From Nostocoides_A vanveenii (lineage in GTDB: Bacteria > Actinomycetota > Actinomycetes > Actinomycetales > Dermatophilaceae), in the NCBI RefSeq assembly GCF_039531165.1, contig NZ_BAAAPN010000103.1, forward strand, positions 1 through 64,000: 64,000 bases of DNA. The letters run 5' to 3'. The notes below the pieces were generated by a model. The model did no database searches, was not told the origin of the DNA, and saw nothing but the letters and a program-made list of their open reading frames with translations. Below, piece by piece: positions 24,359 to 33,003 of this stretch (position 1 is its first letter; each line of letters opens with the position of its first letter). Both the position numbers and the translations under genes were made by a program.

Positions 24359-26377
24359 GTGACCGCAATCGGGGACGTCGTGCAGCGGGCCGTGCTGGTG
24401 CTCGGCTCGCTCCTTGTCGCGACCTCGGCGTTGGCAGCCGTGCTCGGGGGGCTCGGGTGGTGGCGGCCGCTGGTCGTCTGGCCCCTGCTCGCGGTGATGC
24501 TGGCCGGATTGGCGCTGCTGGTCCGCCCGGTGCGCCCGGTGCCGATCGGCGTCGGGCCGGCGCTCGCAATGCTGGCGGTTGCCCTGGCCGCCGGCTGGTG
24601 GGCGGCGGCCACCCACAACGGGCAAGTGCTGCCGCGACGGGACGCCGGGTCCAATCTGCAAGCGGCCCTGGCCCTGGCCGAGACTGGGCATCGGGTGCTG
24701 GCCATCGATCCGGCCGCGTTCGGTGGGGCGGCGGTTCTCGGGATCCCCGGCATCACGCTGGCGAGTCCGGCCTTTTATCAGGTCGGTTCGGCCGGGGCGC
24801 CGGCGATCGAACCGCAGTTCGTGATCGGGCCGGCCGCGATCTATTCGCTCGGTGACTGGATCGGGGGGATCGGCGCGATGCTCGTGCAGCCGGCGTGGTT
24901 GTCGGCGTTCGGCGTCCTCGGGCTCTCGATCCTGGCCGCCGTCACGGTCGGGCCGTGGTGGGGACCGGTCGCCGGCGCGCTGGCCGCGCTGACCTTCCCG
25001 ATGCTGCACGTGGCCCGGGCGACCTACTCCGAGCCACTGGCCTTGGTCACGCTCGCAGCCGGGCTGCTCGGCTGTGTGCTCGCGGCGCGGCACGAGGACC
25101 GGCGGGCCGCGCTCATGGCCGGGCTGCTGATCGGCGGGACCTGCCTGGTGCGCATCGACGGACTGCGCGAGGCCATGCTTCTGATCCCGGTGGCCGCTCT
25201 CGGGGCGATCCAGGAGCGCAGGTGGCCGCGGGCACTGCTGGCGGGGGCAGGCATCGGTGTCGGCGTGTCCTTTGCGGCTGGGTTGGCCCTGTCCCGCGAG
25301 TATCTCGGGAGCATTGCCGCGAGCCTGGTGCCGCTCGTGGCCCTTGCGGTGGCGCTAGCGCTGGCCGGTGCGGCGACCCTCGTGGCGGCTCGTCGAGGGA
25401 TGGGCCTGCCCGACTCCGTTCGTCGCTCCTTGTCCGCCGCCCTGGTGATCGCGGTGCTGGTCATCGGGGTGGCCCTGACCCTGCGACCCCTGGTCATGAC
25501 GGTGCGGCAGAGCGCCGAGGACCCCGGCTCCCACGTGGTTGCGGGCCTGCAATTGCGTCAAGGACTGCCAATCGACGGCGGCCGGACCTATGCCGAGCAA
25601 TCGGTCACCTGGCTGGCCTGGTGGGTCGGACCGATCGCCCTGGTGACCGCGCTCGTCGCCCTGGCTTGGGGGGTGCGTCGGATGGCCCTGGCGTGGCAAG
25701 CGGATGAGGTTCTGCCGGCATGGTCCGGGCCATTGGTGGTGGCCGCGGGCTCGACGCTGCTGACGCTCTACCGGCCCGGGATCACGCCGGACCATCCGTG
25801 GGCCGAGCGGCGGTTGGTGATCGCGATCCCGCTTGTCGTCGTCCTGGTGGTTGCGGCCGCCGCATGGCTGTGGCGCTGCGGGCCCGCTCGGCACCGGCGG
25901 GCGTTCCGGATCCTGGCGGCCGCCTGCGCCGCCGCGCTGGCCGTGCCGACCGCGCTCGCGAGCTGGCCGCACCGGACGGAGCGGGTCGAGCGCGGATCAT
26001 TGAGCGCGATCGTCTCGGTCTGTCATGCCCTCGTCGACGGCGATGTCGTGCTGGCCGTCGATTCGCGGGCCGCAAACGAGTGGCCCCAGGTCGTGCGTGG
26101 GCAGTGCGGCCGTCCGGCCCTGTCGACGACCACCGCCCTGCGGCGCGACCCGGCAGCGCTGCGGTCCGCTGTGTCCGAGATCGCCGCCGCCCTCCCGGCT
26201 GGTTCCCGCCTGATCCTGCTCGCCGCGGACTCCGCCGACGCGCTAACGGCCCTGGGCGCGACCCCCACCCAGGCCGTCGACGTCACCGTCCTCGAAGAGC
26301 CCCGCCTGCTGATCGAGCGTCCCGCGTCCCTGGTGCCGCTGACCCTGGACGTCTGGCTCGCCCCGGCCCCGGCCTGA
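24359..26377 (+). CDS. Polytopic membrane protein, probable GT-C glycosyltransferase
   Basis: A 672-residue integral membrane protein with about 11-13 hydrophobic helices and a soluble C-terminal domain (about 550-672). The first large loop, after two or three helices, contains LPRRDAGSNLQAALALAETG and later LASPAFYQVG, PQFVIGPAAIYSLGDW. This layout (acidic residue in the first loop, many helices) resembles GT-C polyprenyl-phosphate-sugar-dependent transferases of the ArnT/mannosyltransferase type, so I infer a glycosyltransferase using a lipid-linked sugar. The GT2 gene just downstream could make such a donor. GTG 24359 is set by the -10 element. The stop codon lies in a perfect 17-base tandem duplication. 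Confidence 0.7.
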   Translation: MTAIGDVVQRAVLVLGSLLVATSALAAVLGGLGWWRPLVVWPLLAVMLAGLALLVRPVRPVPIGVGPALAMLAVALAAGWWAAATHNGQVLPRRDAGSNLQAALALAETGHRVLAIDPAAFGGAAVLGIPGITLASPAFYQVGSAGAPAIEPQFVIGPAAIYSLGDWIGGIGAMLVQPAWLSAFGVLGLSILAAVTVGPWWGPVAGALAALTFPMLHVARATYSEPLALVTLAAGLLGCVLAARHEDRRAALMAGLLIGGTCLVRIDGLREAMLLIPVAALGAIQERRWPRALLAGAGIGVGVSFAAGLALSREYLGSIAASLVPLVALAVALALAGAATLVAARRGMGLPDSVRRSLSAALVIAVLVIGVALTLRPLVMTVRQSAEDPGSHVVAGLQLRQGLPIDGGRTYAEQSVTWLAWWVGPIALVTALVALAWGVRRMALAWQADEVLPAWSGPLVVAAGSTLLTLYRPGITPDHPWAERRLVIAIPLVVVLVVAAAAWLWRCGPARHRRAFRILAAACAAALAVPTALASWPHRTERVERGSLSAIVSVCHALVDGDVVLAVDSRAANEWPQVVRGQCGRPALSTTTALRRDPAALRSAVSEIAAALPAGSRLILLAADSADALTALGATPTQAVDVTVLEEPRLLIERPASLVPLTLDVWLAPAPA

Positions 26378-26406
26378 CAAGCGCGCGGGCCTGACAAGCG
26401 CGCGGG
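26373..26406 (+). repeat. Perfect 17-base tandem duplication
   Basis: CCTGACAAGCGCGCGGG occurs at 26373-26389 and again at 26390-26406 with no gap. The first copy includes the TGA stop (26375-26377) of the upstream gene and the second carries another TGA. Confidence 0.95.
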
Positions 26407-26430
26407 CGGCCGGGTACCCTCGTAACCACC

Positions 26431-27378
26431 ATGACCGAGTTCGTCACCCCGACCGTCGAGACCGCTGTTCGCGTGCCGGACCCGGCCCGGCGCCCCCTCG
26501 TGACCATCGTCCTGCCGTGCTACAACGAGGGCGAGCACGTCCTGCTGGAGATCGAGCGCATCACGGCGGCGATGCTGGCCAGCGGCCTGAGCTATGAACT
26601 GCTCTGCATCGACGACGCCTCCACCGACAACACCCTCGAGGTCCTCACGGGGGCCGCCCACGACGACCCGAATATCCGCTTGATGCCCTTCCGCCGCAAC
26701 GGCGGGTCGGGCACGGCCCGGCGGATCGGGACCCAGCAGGCATACGGCGAGATCGTCGTGTGGACCGATGCGGACATGACCTATGAGAACGAGCGCATCC
26801 CCGAGCTCGTGCGGATCCTGCTCGACGACCCGACCTACGACCAGGTCGTCGGCGCCCGCACGACCGAGGAGGGCACCCACAAGTGGGCCCGCGTCCCCGC
26901 GAAGTGGTTGATCCGCAAGATCGCCGAGCGCCTGACCAACCAGCAGATCCCGGACCTCAACTCCGGCCTGCGCGCCTTCCGCCGCAGCGTCGCCCTGCCC
27001 TACCTGCGGCTGCTCCCGGCCGGCTTCTCGTGCGTCACCACGATCACGATCGCCTTCTTGTCCAATCAGCACGACATCCGCTATGTCCCGACGGCCTATG
27101 CCAAGCGCTCCGGCACCAGCAAATTCCACTTCGTCAATGACGCCTACCGCTACATCCTGCAGGTGCTGCGGATGGTCATGTATTTCGACCCGCTCAAGGT
27201 CTTGATGCCGATGGCCCTGTGGCTGTTCGTGATCGGCCTGGTCAAGGGCGTCGTCGACATGGTTCGCCACCCGTTCTATTTCCCCGCCAACACGATTCTG
27301 CTCATCGTCAGCGGGTTGATGATCGGCTCACTCGCTCTCCTCGCCGACCTCGTCGTGCGCTCGCGGGACGGCGTGTGA
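26431..27378 (+). CDS. Family 2 glycosyltransferase, polyprenyl-phosphate sugar type
   Basis: A 315-residue GT2 protein. It opens with VTIVLPCYNEGEHVLLEIER and has ELLCIDDASTDNTLEV, RRNGGSGTARRIGTQQAYGE and VVWTDADMTYENE, the DxD-bearing donor site, and the family NSGLRAFRRS. Two C-terminal transmembrane helices (about 255-310) anchor it. It resembles dolichyl/polyprenyl-phosphate mannose or glucose synthases, which load a sugar on the lipid carrier. This fits the preceding GT-C-like gene as donor maker and user, an inference. TACCCT lies 10 bases upstream of the ATG. The stop overlaps the next start (GTGA at 27375). Confidence 0.85.
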   Translation: MTEFVTPTVETAVRVPDPARRPLVTIVLPCYNEGEHVLLEIERITAAMLASGLSYELLCIDDASTDNTLEVLTGAAHDDPNIRLMPFRRNGGSGTARRIGTQQAYGEIVVWTDADMTYENERIPELVRILLDDPTYDQVVGARTTEEGTHKWARVPAKWLIRKIAERLTNQQIPDLNSGLRAFRRSVALPYLRLLPAGFSCVTTITIAFLSNQHDIRYVPTAYAKRSGTSKFHFVNDAYRYILQVLRMVMYFDPLKVLMPMALWLFVIGLVKGVVDMVRHPFYFPANTILLIVSGLMIGSLALLADLVVRSRDGV

Positions 27379-29198
27379 GCGACGACGCGGCCCTCAAAGT
27401 CGCCATCATCGGCCCCACCCATCCGTTCAAGGGCGGGGTCGCGGTGCACACGACCGAACTCGCCCACCATGTGCAGGCGGCCGGCCACCGCGTCGAGCTG
27501 CTCTCCTGGAAGCGGCTCTACCCCAAGATGCTCTATCCCGGGGAGATCGAGGTCCCGATGGACGAGCCGGAGGTGCCGCCCTTTCGGGCCGCGACCCGGC
27601 CGCTGTCCTGGAACCGCCCGGACTCGTGGGTCCGGGTGGGCCGCGCGGTCCGGTCCACGGACGTCGTCATCGTCGTCCACGTCGTTCCGCAACTCGTGCC
27701 CACCCTGCTGGCCATCCACAAGGCGGCCACCTCCGGTGGGTCGGCCCCGCGCTTTGTCGCCATCGCCCACAATGTGCTCCCGCACGAGTCGCGCCCCGGC
27801 GACGAAGCCCTGGTGCGCTCGCTGTTTCGACGCCTGGACGCCGTCATCGTCCACACCCCCCAACAGGCCCATGTCGCGGCCGCCCTGGGGGCCGAGCTCG
27901 TGCGTACCGTGCCCCTGCCGCCGCACCTGCCCGGTGGCGAGCCCGCGACCCGCGAGCCCTATGCCGGTCCGGCCCGGTTGCTCGCTCTGGGCCTCGTTCG
28001 ACCCTACAAAGGCATCGACGACCTGGTCCGTGCGCTCGCCGACGTGCCCGGACCGACCCTGACCGTCGCGGGTGAGGCGTGGGGCGAGGCCGGCGACCGG
28101 GTCCGCGAGGCCGCGCAGTTGCCCGGGATCGACGGCCGGGTTTCGATCCGTTCCGGCTACGTCCCAGCGGCCGAGATCGCCGATCTGCTCGCGCAGCACG
28201 ACGTCTTGGCCCTGACCTATCGCACGGCCACGGCCTCGCAGAACGCCCTGCTCGCGCACAAGCACGGCCTGGCCGCTCTTGCGACCAAGGTGGGCAGCTT
28301 CGGCGACGATGTCACCGACGGTGTCGACGGCCTGCTCGTGCCGTCGAGCGATCATGACGCCCTCGTTGCGGCATTGCGCGAGCTGGCCGACCCGGACGTT
28401 GTCCGCCGCCTGCGGGGCGGGGTCGAGCCGCCCGACCTGAGCGGCCCCTGGGCGGCCTACCTCGGCACCATCGAGGCCCTGGCCATGAGCTTCGCCACCG
28501 AGCCCCGCTCGCGCTCGCGGATCACCCTGCGCGACCGGGCCAAAGGGGCGGTGGCCGGCCTGCGGCCGCGGATCGAGCTCGCGCCGGGCGACCTGCCGGA
28601 CTGGATCCACCCGACGGATGTGCTGGCCAGCGATTCCGACGCCGACGACACGCGCGATCTGGTGCGCAGCCTGGGCCTGCCGCGCCGCGGCTCCAAGGTC
28701 GGCGGCTGGGCGGCGATCGGCGGCCTTGCCGCCGTGCTGCGGGTCCGCGACGACGGGCACCGGTCGGCGCTTATCGTCGATCAGTCCGGGCCGACGTCAC
28801 CCTTCGCGTCCTGGGCACGCGCCATCGGGTTCGCCCCGCTGGAGTTCGAGGTCGGCGACGAGCTCGACGTCGATCCTGGCTCCATCGATGTCCTGACGCG
28901 ACTGCATCCGACCGATGCCGAGGCCGAAGAACTCGCCGACTTGCTCGGGCAGGCGACGTGGGCCCTGCGCTCGGGTGGCCTGCTGATCACCACGGTCGCG
29001 CTCGGCCCGCAGGATGTCCCCGGGACACTCGGCCCGGCCGATCTGCGCGCGGTGCTCGCCCACGCCGACAACGCCGGGCTGCGGCTCGTCGGTGATCTGG
29101 ACGGGGAGTTGACCTCCCGTATGCGCTATGCCCAGACGCACGCGCGCGACCCGCGCGCGGCATACGGGCTAGCACGCTTGACCTGGCGCCGTCGGTGA
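27375..29198 (+). CDS. GT4 glycosyltransferase fused to a methyltransferase-like domain
   Basis: A 607-residue two-domain protein. Residues about 1-375 form a GT-B glycosyltransferase: KVAIIGPTHPFKGGVAVHTT at the N-terminus, VVHVVPQLVPTLLAIH, then LLALGLVRPYKGIDDLVRAL and the nucleotide-sugar region GLLVPSSDHDALVAAL. Residues about 410-607 resemble the Rossmann part of a class I methyltransferase (IDVLTRLHPTDAEAEELADL, WALRSGGLLITTVAL), though a canonical glycine-rich motif I is weak, so the second domain may be degenerate. Coupled to neighbours by 4-base overlaps at both ends, inside a run of envelope-glycan genes. The substrate is unknown. Confidence 0.75.
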   Translation: MSDDAALKVAIIGPTHPFKGGVAVHTTELAHHVQAAGHRVELLSWKRLYPKMLYPGEIEVPMDEPEVPPFRAATRPLSWNRPDSWVRVGRAVRSTDVVIVVHVVPQLVPTLLAIHKAATSGGSAPRFVAIAHNVLPHESRPGDEALVRSLFRRLDAVIVHTPQQAHVAAALGAELVRTVPLPPHLPGGEPATREPYAGPARLLALGLVRPYKGIDDLVRALADVPGPTLTVAGEAWGEAGDRVREAAQLPGIDGRVSIRSGYVPAAEIADLLAQHDVLALTYRTATASQNALLAHKHGLAALATKVGSFGDDVTDGVDGLLVPSSDHDALVAALRELADPDVVRRLRGGVEPPDLSGPWAAYLGTIEALAMSFATEPRSRSRITLRDRAKGAVAGLRPRIELAPGDLPDWIHPTDVLASDSDADDTRDLVRSLGLPRRGSKVGGWAAIGGLAAVLRVRDDGHRSALIVDQSGPTSPFASWARAIGFAPLEFEVGDELDVDPGSIDVLTRLHPTDAEAEELADLLGQATWALRSGGLLITTVALGPQDVPGTLGPADLRAVLAHADNAGLRLVGDLDGELTSRMRYAQTHARDPRAAYGLARLTWRRR

Positions 29199-30166
29199 GC
29201 GAGGCGGACGCGGCGCGACCGGCGCGGCGCGGCGCGTTCGCGCTGATCCGGATCGCGCTGGCAGCGCTCGTGCTGATCGCGGTGGCGATCGCGCTCGCCA
29301 AGAACTGGTCCGCGGTGGCCGATCATCTCGGTGAGGTCTCGGTGTCGGCGTGGGTGCTCGCGCTGGCCTTCGGTATCGCCTCGCCAGCGCTGAGCATGCT
29401 CGGGTGGCGGGCCCTGCTCGCGGATCTCGGCAGCCCGCTGCACGTGGCCCCAGCCAGCGGGGTTTTCCTCGTCGGTCAACTCGGCAAATACCTCCCGGGG
29501 TCGGTATGGAGCGTGCTCGCCCAGGCCGAAATCGCCGCACGCCTCGACGTCCCACGGCGGCGCACCGGCGTCGTCGGCCTGGTCACCATGGCCCTCGCCC
29601 TGCTCTGCGGCGCACTCGTCGGCCTGCCGGCGGTGCCCGCGCTGCTCGGTCGCGGTGGCGGGGACGCGCTGCCGCTCATCGGAATTGCCGTCGTGCTCCT
29701 CCTCGGGGCCCTCTGGCCGCCATTGCTCAACCGGGCGATCGCGACCGGCCTGCGCCTGCTGCGACGCGAACCCCTCGAGCACGACTTCAGCGGCCGCGCC
29801 ATCGTGGCCGCGGCCGCGTGGACCACGGTCGCCTGGCTGAGCACCGGGGCGATCGTGTGGGCCTTCGCCCGCGACATCCGGGGCCTGACCGGCTCGGGCG
29901 GCGAGGTGGCCCTGGTCAGCATCAGCGGCTTCTGCCTCGCGGCCGCCATCGGGATGGCCAGCATCCTGCTGCCGGCCGGTGTCGGCGTCCGCGAGGGCAT
30001 CCTCGTGCTGCTGCTCGTCGGCGTCATGACGACGCCGGCCGCGACGGCGGTCGTCGTGCTGGCCCGCTTCGTCACCGTGATCGCCGACGTGCTGTGGGCG
30101 GGCATCGGCTGGGGCTGGGCGCGCGCCCACCACCTGCTGCCCGAGCACATGAGCAGCAGGACGTAG
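29195..30166 (+). CDS. Flippase-like / LPG synthase transmembrane family protein
   Basis: A 323-residue protein with eight to nine transmembrane helices, of the lysylphosphatidylglycerol synthase transmembrane (UPF0104) family. Landmarks are RIALAALVLIAVAIALAK, VFLVGQLGKYLPGSVWSVL and the conserved LLPAGVGVREGILVLLL. It lacks the soluble aminoacyl-transfer domain of MprF, so it matches the flippase half only. In glycan clusters such proteins are often proposed to translocate lipid-linked intermediates. GTG 29195 overlaps the GT4 stop by 4 bases. Confidence 0.82.
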   Translation: MSEADAARPARRGAFALIRIALAALVLIAVAIALAKNWSAVADHLGEVSVSAWVLALAFGIASPALSMLGWRALLADLGSPLHVAPASGVFLVGQLGKYLPGSVWSVLAQAEIAARLDVPRRRTGVVGLVTMALALLCGALVGLPAVPALLGRGGGDALPLIGIAVVLLLGALWPPLLNRAIATGLRLLRREPLEHDFSGRAIVAAAAWTTVAWLSTGAIVWAFARDIRGLTGSGGEVALVSISGFCLAAAIGMASILLPAGVGVREGILVLLLVGVMTTPAATAVVVLARFVTVIADVLWAGIGWGWARAHHLLPEHMSSRT

Positions 30167-30169
30167 GTT
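30164..30169 (+). promoter_or_regulatory. -10 element before the class I methyltransferase gene
   Basis: TAGGTT overlaps the flippase-like gene stop (TAG 30164-30166) and lies 7 bases before ATG 30177, suggesting a separate leaderless transcript inside the cluster. Confidence 0.5.
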
Positions 30170-30176
30170 CTCCCGT

Positions 30177-31013
30177 ATGAGCGCTGCCCCACCCTCCCAA
30201 GTCGCGGCACCACCCGGCGGCCGCCTGCTCGCCGTCGCCAAGCGCGGAGCCGAGCACGTGCTCTGGGCGCGCGTCGGGATCCAGCGTCGCGTCGAAGCGC
30301 GGCGGGGCACCGCCCGCCCGGTGCCGACGGGGATCGGCCCGGTTGCGGTGCTGCAGTCGCGCGCCGAGTCCGATGCGGCCGTCGTGCAGGCCGGCCGGTT
30401 GCGCCTGCCACTGCATCGCGACCGGGTCAAGAACTGGGACGCGCTCGGTGCCGTCGCGGCGGTGCTGTCCCTGGGCGGCCGGGACGGCGCCTTCCCCGCC
30501 CGGGTCATGGACGCGGGCAGCGCGCGCTATTCGCCGATCTTGCCGTGGCTGCGGCTCTACGGCGTCCCGGACCTGACGGGGATCAACTTGGAGTTCGCCG
30601 GCCCGGTCCGGCGCGACGGCGTGCTCTTTCGCTATGGGGATGTCACGGCCACAGCGCTGCCCGACGGCTACCTCGACGCCATCACCTGCATGTCGGTGAT
30701 CGAGCACGGTGTCCCGCTGCAGCCCTTCCTGACCGAGTCCGCCCGGGTGCTGCGCTGCGGTGGCGTGCTCGTGATCTCCACCGATTACGACCAAGAGCCG
30801 CCGGATACGACCGGGAAAGCCGCCTACGGGGTGCCCGTACACATTTTCGGACCCGCCGAGATTCGCGCCCTGGTCGCTGATGCTGCCGAGGCCGGGCTCG
30901 ACCTCGTCGGTGAGCTGACCGACGAGGTGCTGGCCCATCCCGAGCGCCCCTGCCATTGGGCCAGGGTGAACCTCGACTACACCTTCATTCTCCTGACCTT
31001 CCGCCGTCGCTGA
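30177..31013 (+). CDS. Class I SAM-dependent methyltransferase
   Basis: A 278-residue protein. After a ~100-residue N-terminal extension rich in Ala/Pro/Arg comes the methyltransferase fold: VMDAGSARYSPILPWL (motif I region, DAGS in place of the usual DxGxG), the acidic end of strand 2 in LEFAG, and DAITCMSVIEHGV (motif III/IV) with LRCGGVLVISTDY. The HG after the VIE motif and the tail HWARVNLDYTFILL resemble glycan or lipid methyltransferases. The target is unknown. Its own leaderless -10 sits 7 bases upstream. It closes the 24.3-31 kb glycan cluster. Confidence 0.78.
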   Translation: MSAAPPSQVAAPPGGRLLAVAKRGAEHVLWARVGIQRRVEARRGTARPVPTGIGPVAVLQSRAESDAAVVQAGRLRLPLHRDRVKNWDALGAVAAVLSLGGRDGAFPARVMDAGSARYSPILPWLRLYGVPDLTGINLEFAGPVRRDGVLFRYGDVTATALPDGYLDAITCMSVIEHGVPLQPFLTESARVLRCGGVLVISTDYDQEPPDTTGKAAYGVPVHIFGPAEIRALVADAAEAGLDLVGELTDEVLAHPERPCHWARVNLDYTFILLTFRRR

Positions 31014-31019
31014 CCGGCG

Positions 31020-32006
31020 ATGGCGCAACCGCGGGAACGGCACTATGCGCCGGCCGGGCCGCTGGCCCTCTCGGCGGTGCTGGGCACCTATCGCCACGGG
31101 GGAGGGGACCCTACGTGGGCGCGTGACGAGGCAGGCATCTGGCTGGGCCGGCAGACGCCCGCCGGCCCGGGCACGCTCGTGGTCCGGCTGGACGCCGCAG
31201 CCGGGACGGTCGTGGGGACCGCCTGGGGAGCCGGCGCCGATTGGCTACTCGACGGACTGCCGGACCTGGTCGGCGCGCGGGACGATTGGGCGGGCTTCGT
31301 CGCCCATCACGAGCAGGTGGCCGCCGCTCGACGCGCCAATCCGGGATGGCGGCTGGGCCGCTCGCGGCTGGTGCTCGACTCCCTCGTCCCGGCGATCATC
31401 GAGCAGAAGGTCACCGGCAAGGAGGCCTTCGCCGGCTACCGCGCCCTGGTCCGGCGCTTCGGTGAGCCCGCGCCCGGCCCGCGCGCGGGACTGGTGATGG
31501 CGCCGACCGCGGCGGGCTGGCGCGGCATACCGTCCTGGGAGTACCTCCGGGCGGGGGTGACGCCCCAGCGCTCCGACACGATCATGCGGGTGACCCGGGT
31601 GGCCGGCCGCCTGGAGGAGATCGTCGGTATGCCGTTGCCCGCCGCTCGCGCGCGGCTGCTCGCCCTGCCCGGGGTCGGCGTCTGGACGGCGGCCGAATGC
31701 ACCCAGCGCGCCCTCGGGGATCCCGATTCGCCGAGCTTTGGCGACTATCACGTCGCCAAGGAGATCGGTTGGGCGCTGCTCGGCCATGACATCGACGATG
31801 ACGAGCTGGCGCACCTACTGGAGCCGTATGCCGGTCACCGCTATCGCGTGCAGGCCCTCCTCGCGCTCGCCGGCTCCCGCCGGCCCCGGCGCGGCCCCCG
31901 TTTTACCCTCCCGACCCATTTGCCCGAAGGGTCAGGACTCGCCCGGCCCGCTCAGCGTGGGCGGTCAGGCCCTCGGACCACAGGGCGACCTCCAGGCGGG
32001 CGATGA
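31020..32006 (+). CDS. AlkA-like DNA-3-methyladenine glycosylase
   Basis: A 328-residue HhH-GPD protein. The core is clear: SLVPAIIEQKVTGKEAFAGY, helix-hairpin-helix LLALPGVGVWTAAECTQRAL and the catalytic-Asp region SFGDYHVAKEIGWAL. Family members remove alkylated purines from DNA as the first step of base excision repair. After RRGPRFTLPTHLPE, where homologues usually end, the frame continues for about 35 residues of Arg/Gly/Pro-rich sequence and overlaps the opposite-strand fbiB by 104 bases. The original stop may have been lost. The start is 7 bases after the methyltransferase stop. Confidence 0.82.
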   Translation: MAQPRERHYAPAGPLALSAVLGTYRHGGGDPTWARDEAGIWLGRQTPAGPGTLVVRLDAAAGTVVGTAWGAGADWLLDGLPDLVGARDDWAGFVAHHEQVAAARRANPGWRLGRSRLVLDSLVPAIIEQKVTGKEAFAGYRALVRRFGEPAPGPRAGLVMAPTAAGWRGIPSWEYLRAGVTPQRSDTIMRVTRVAGRLEEIVGMPLPAARARLLALPGVGVWTAAECTQRALGDPDSPSFGDYHVAKEIGWALLGHDIDDDELAHLLEPYAGHRYRVQALLALAGSRRPRRGPRFTLPTHLPEGSGLARPAQRGRSGPRTTGRPPGGR

Positions 32007-33003
32007 GCCGGCCCAGGTCGACATCGTCACCGGGGACGTGCAGGACCACCCGTGCTTCGGGCTCGGTGTCGCCGCTCGCTTCGAGCACGGAAGGCGTGTC
32101 GGTCAACGTCAAGGCGGCCAGGCGGACGGCCCGGGCCAGGCGTTCGCTTCCCGGCTCGGCACCCACCGAGCGGATGCCGACAGCCACCGATTCGGCGGAT
32201 CCCGGCGCGGCACCGAGTGCGGCCCGGGCGGCCTCGATGTGCCCCATCGCGAAGAAGTCGCCGGGGCCGCGGCGCACGAGGCGGGCCGCACCGTCCCGCG
32301 GGACCGAGGAGTCCGGCGCGACCAGCCGGCCCAGCCCGCGCACCAGGGCCACCGGGATGCGCTCGACCTTGCCCTTGACCAGATCGGCCGCGGCCGCGAG
32401 CTCGTCCGCAACGGCGATCGCGGTGACGTCCAGCTGCCGGCCGTCGGCATCGGGCAGCCCGCGGTAGTCCTCGATCACCCGCACCCCCGCCGCGCCCAGC
32501 GCGAAATCGGTTTGCCCGCCGCGCCAGGGCCGGCCGGCGGTGTCGGTGACGATCACCCCGAACGCGTCATGTCCGGCCAGCAGCGCGAGGCCGGCCCGCA
32601 ACTGTTCGGCCGCCTCGTCCGGGCGCTCCGGCAGCACCAGGATCGCCTCGCCGGCCCCGGTGTTCGACGCGTCCACGCCGGCGGCGGCGCTCACCACGCC
32701 ACAGCGGCCTTCGACGATGCGGGTCGCCCCGGTGCTCGTCATCCGCTCGGCCACCACCCGCACCGTCTCCGCGGCGACGACGGCGCGCCGGTCGGTGGAA
32801 TCGGCATACCGACCGTGGGCCTTGGAGACGATCTTGCTGGTGACCACCACGATGTCGCCCGGCTCGATCGCCAGCCCCCCGCCGGCGATCCCGGCGTGCA
32901 CCAGCGCGGCCAGATCCGCGCCGGCTACCACCTCGGGAATGCCCCGCACCCCGATCACGGACACCACCGGGAAAGCCTGAACCTCCACTACAGCGTCAGT
33001 CAT
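31903..33003 (-). CDS. fbiB: Coenzyme F420-0:L-glutamate ligase, short C-terminal domain
   Basis: A 366-residue protein. Residues about 1-250 match CofE/FbiB: EVQAFPVVSVIGVRGIPEV, GDIVVVTSKIVSKAHGRYAD, FGVIVTDTAGRPWRGGQTD and the metal-binding region. It adds L-glutamates to F420-0 in a GTP-dependent way. Mycobacterial FbiB is ~448 residues with a C-terminal FMN nitroreductase domain that reduces dehydro-F420-0. Here only about 117 residues follow the CofE part, with no clear FMN signature, so the reductase role may be missing or supplied elsewhere. Its start overlaps the fbiA stop by 8 bases; its end overlaps the AlkA-like gene. Confidence 0.85.
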   Translation of the reverse strand: MTDAVVEVQAFPVVSVIGVRGIPEVVAGADLAALVHAGIAGGGLAIEPGDIVVVTSKIVSKAHGRYADSTDRRAVVAAETVRVVAERMTSTGATRIVEGRCGVVSAAAGVDASNTGAGEAILVLPERPDEAAEQLRAGLALLAGHDAFGVIVTDTAGRPWRGGQTDFALGAAGVRVIEDYRGLPDADGRQLDVTAIAVADELAAAADLVKGKVERIPVALVRGLGRLVAPDSSVPRDGAARLVRRGPGDFFAMGHIEAARAALGAAPGSAESVAVGIRSVGAEPGSERLARAVRLAALTLTDTPSVLEASGDTEPEARVVLHVPGDDVDLGRLIARLEVALWSEGLTAHAERAGRVLTLRANGSGG

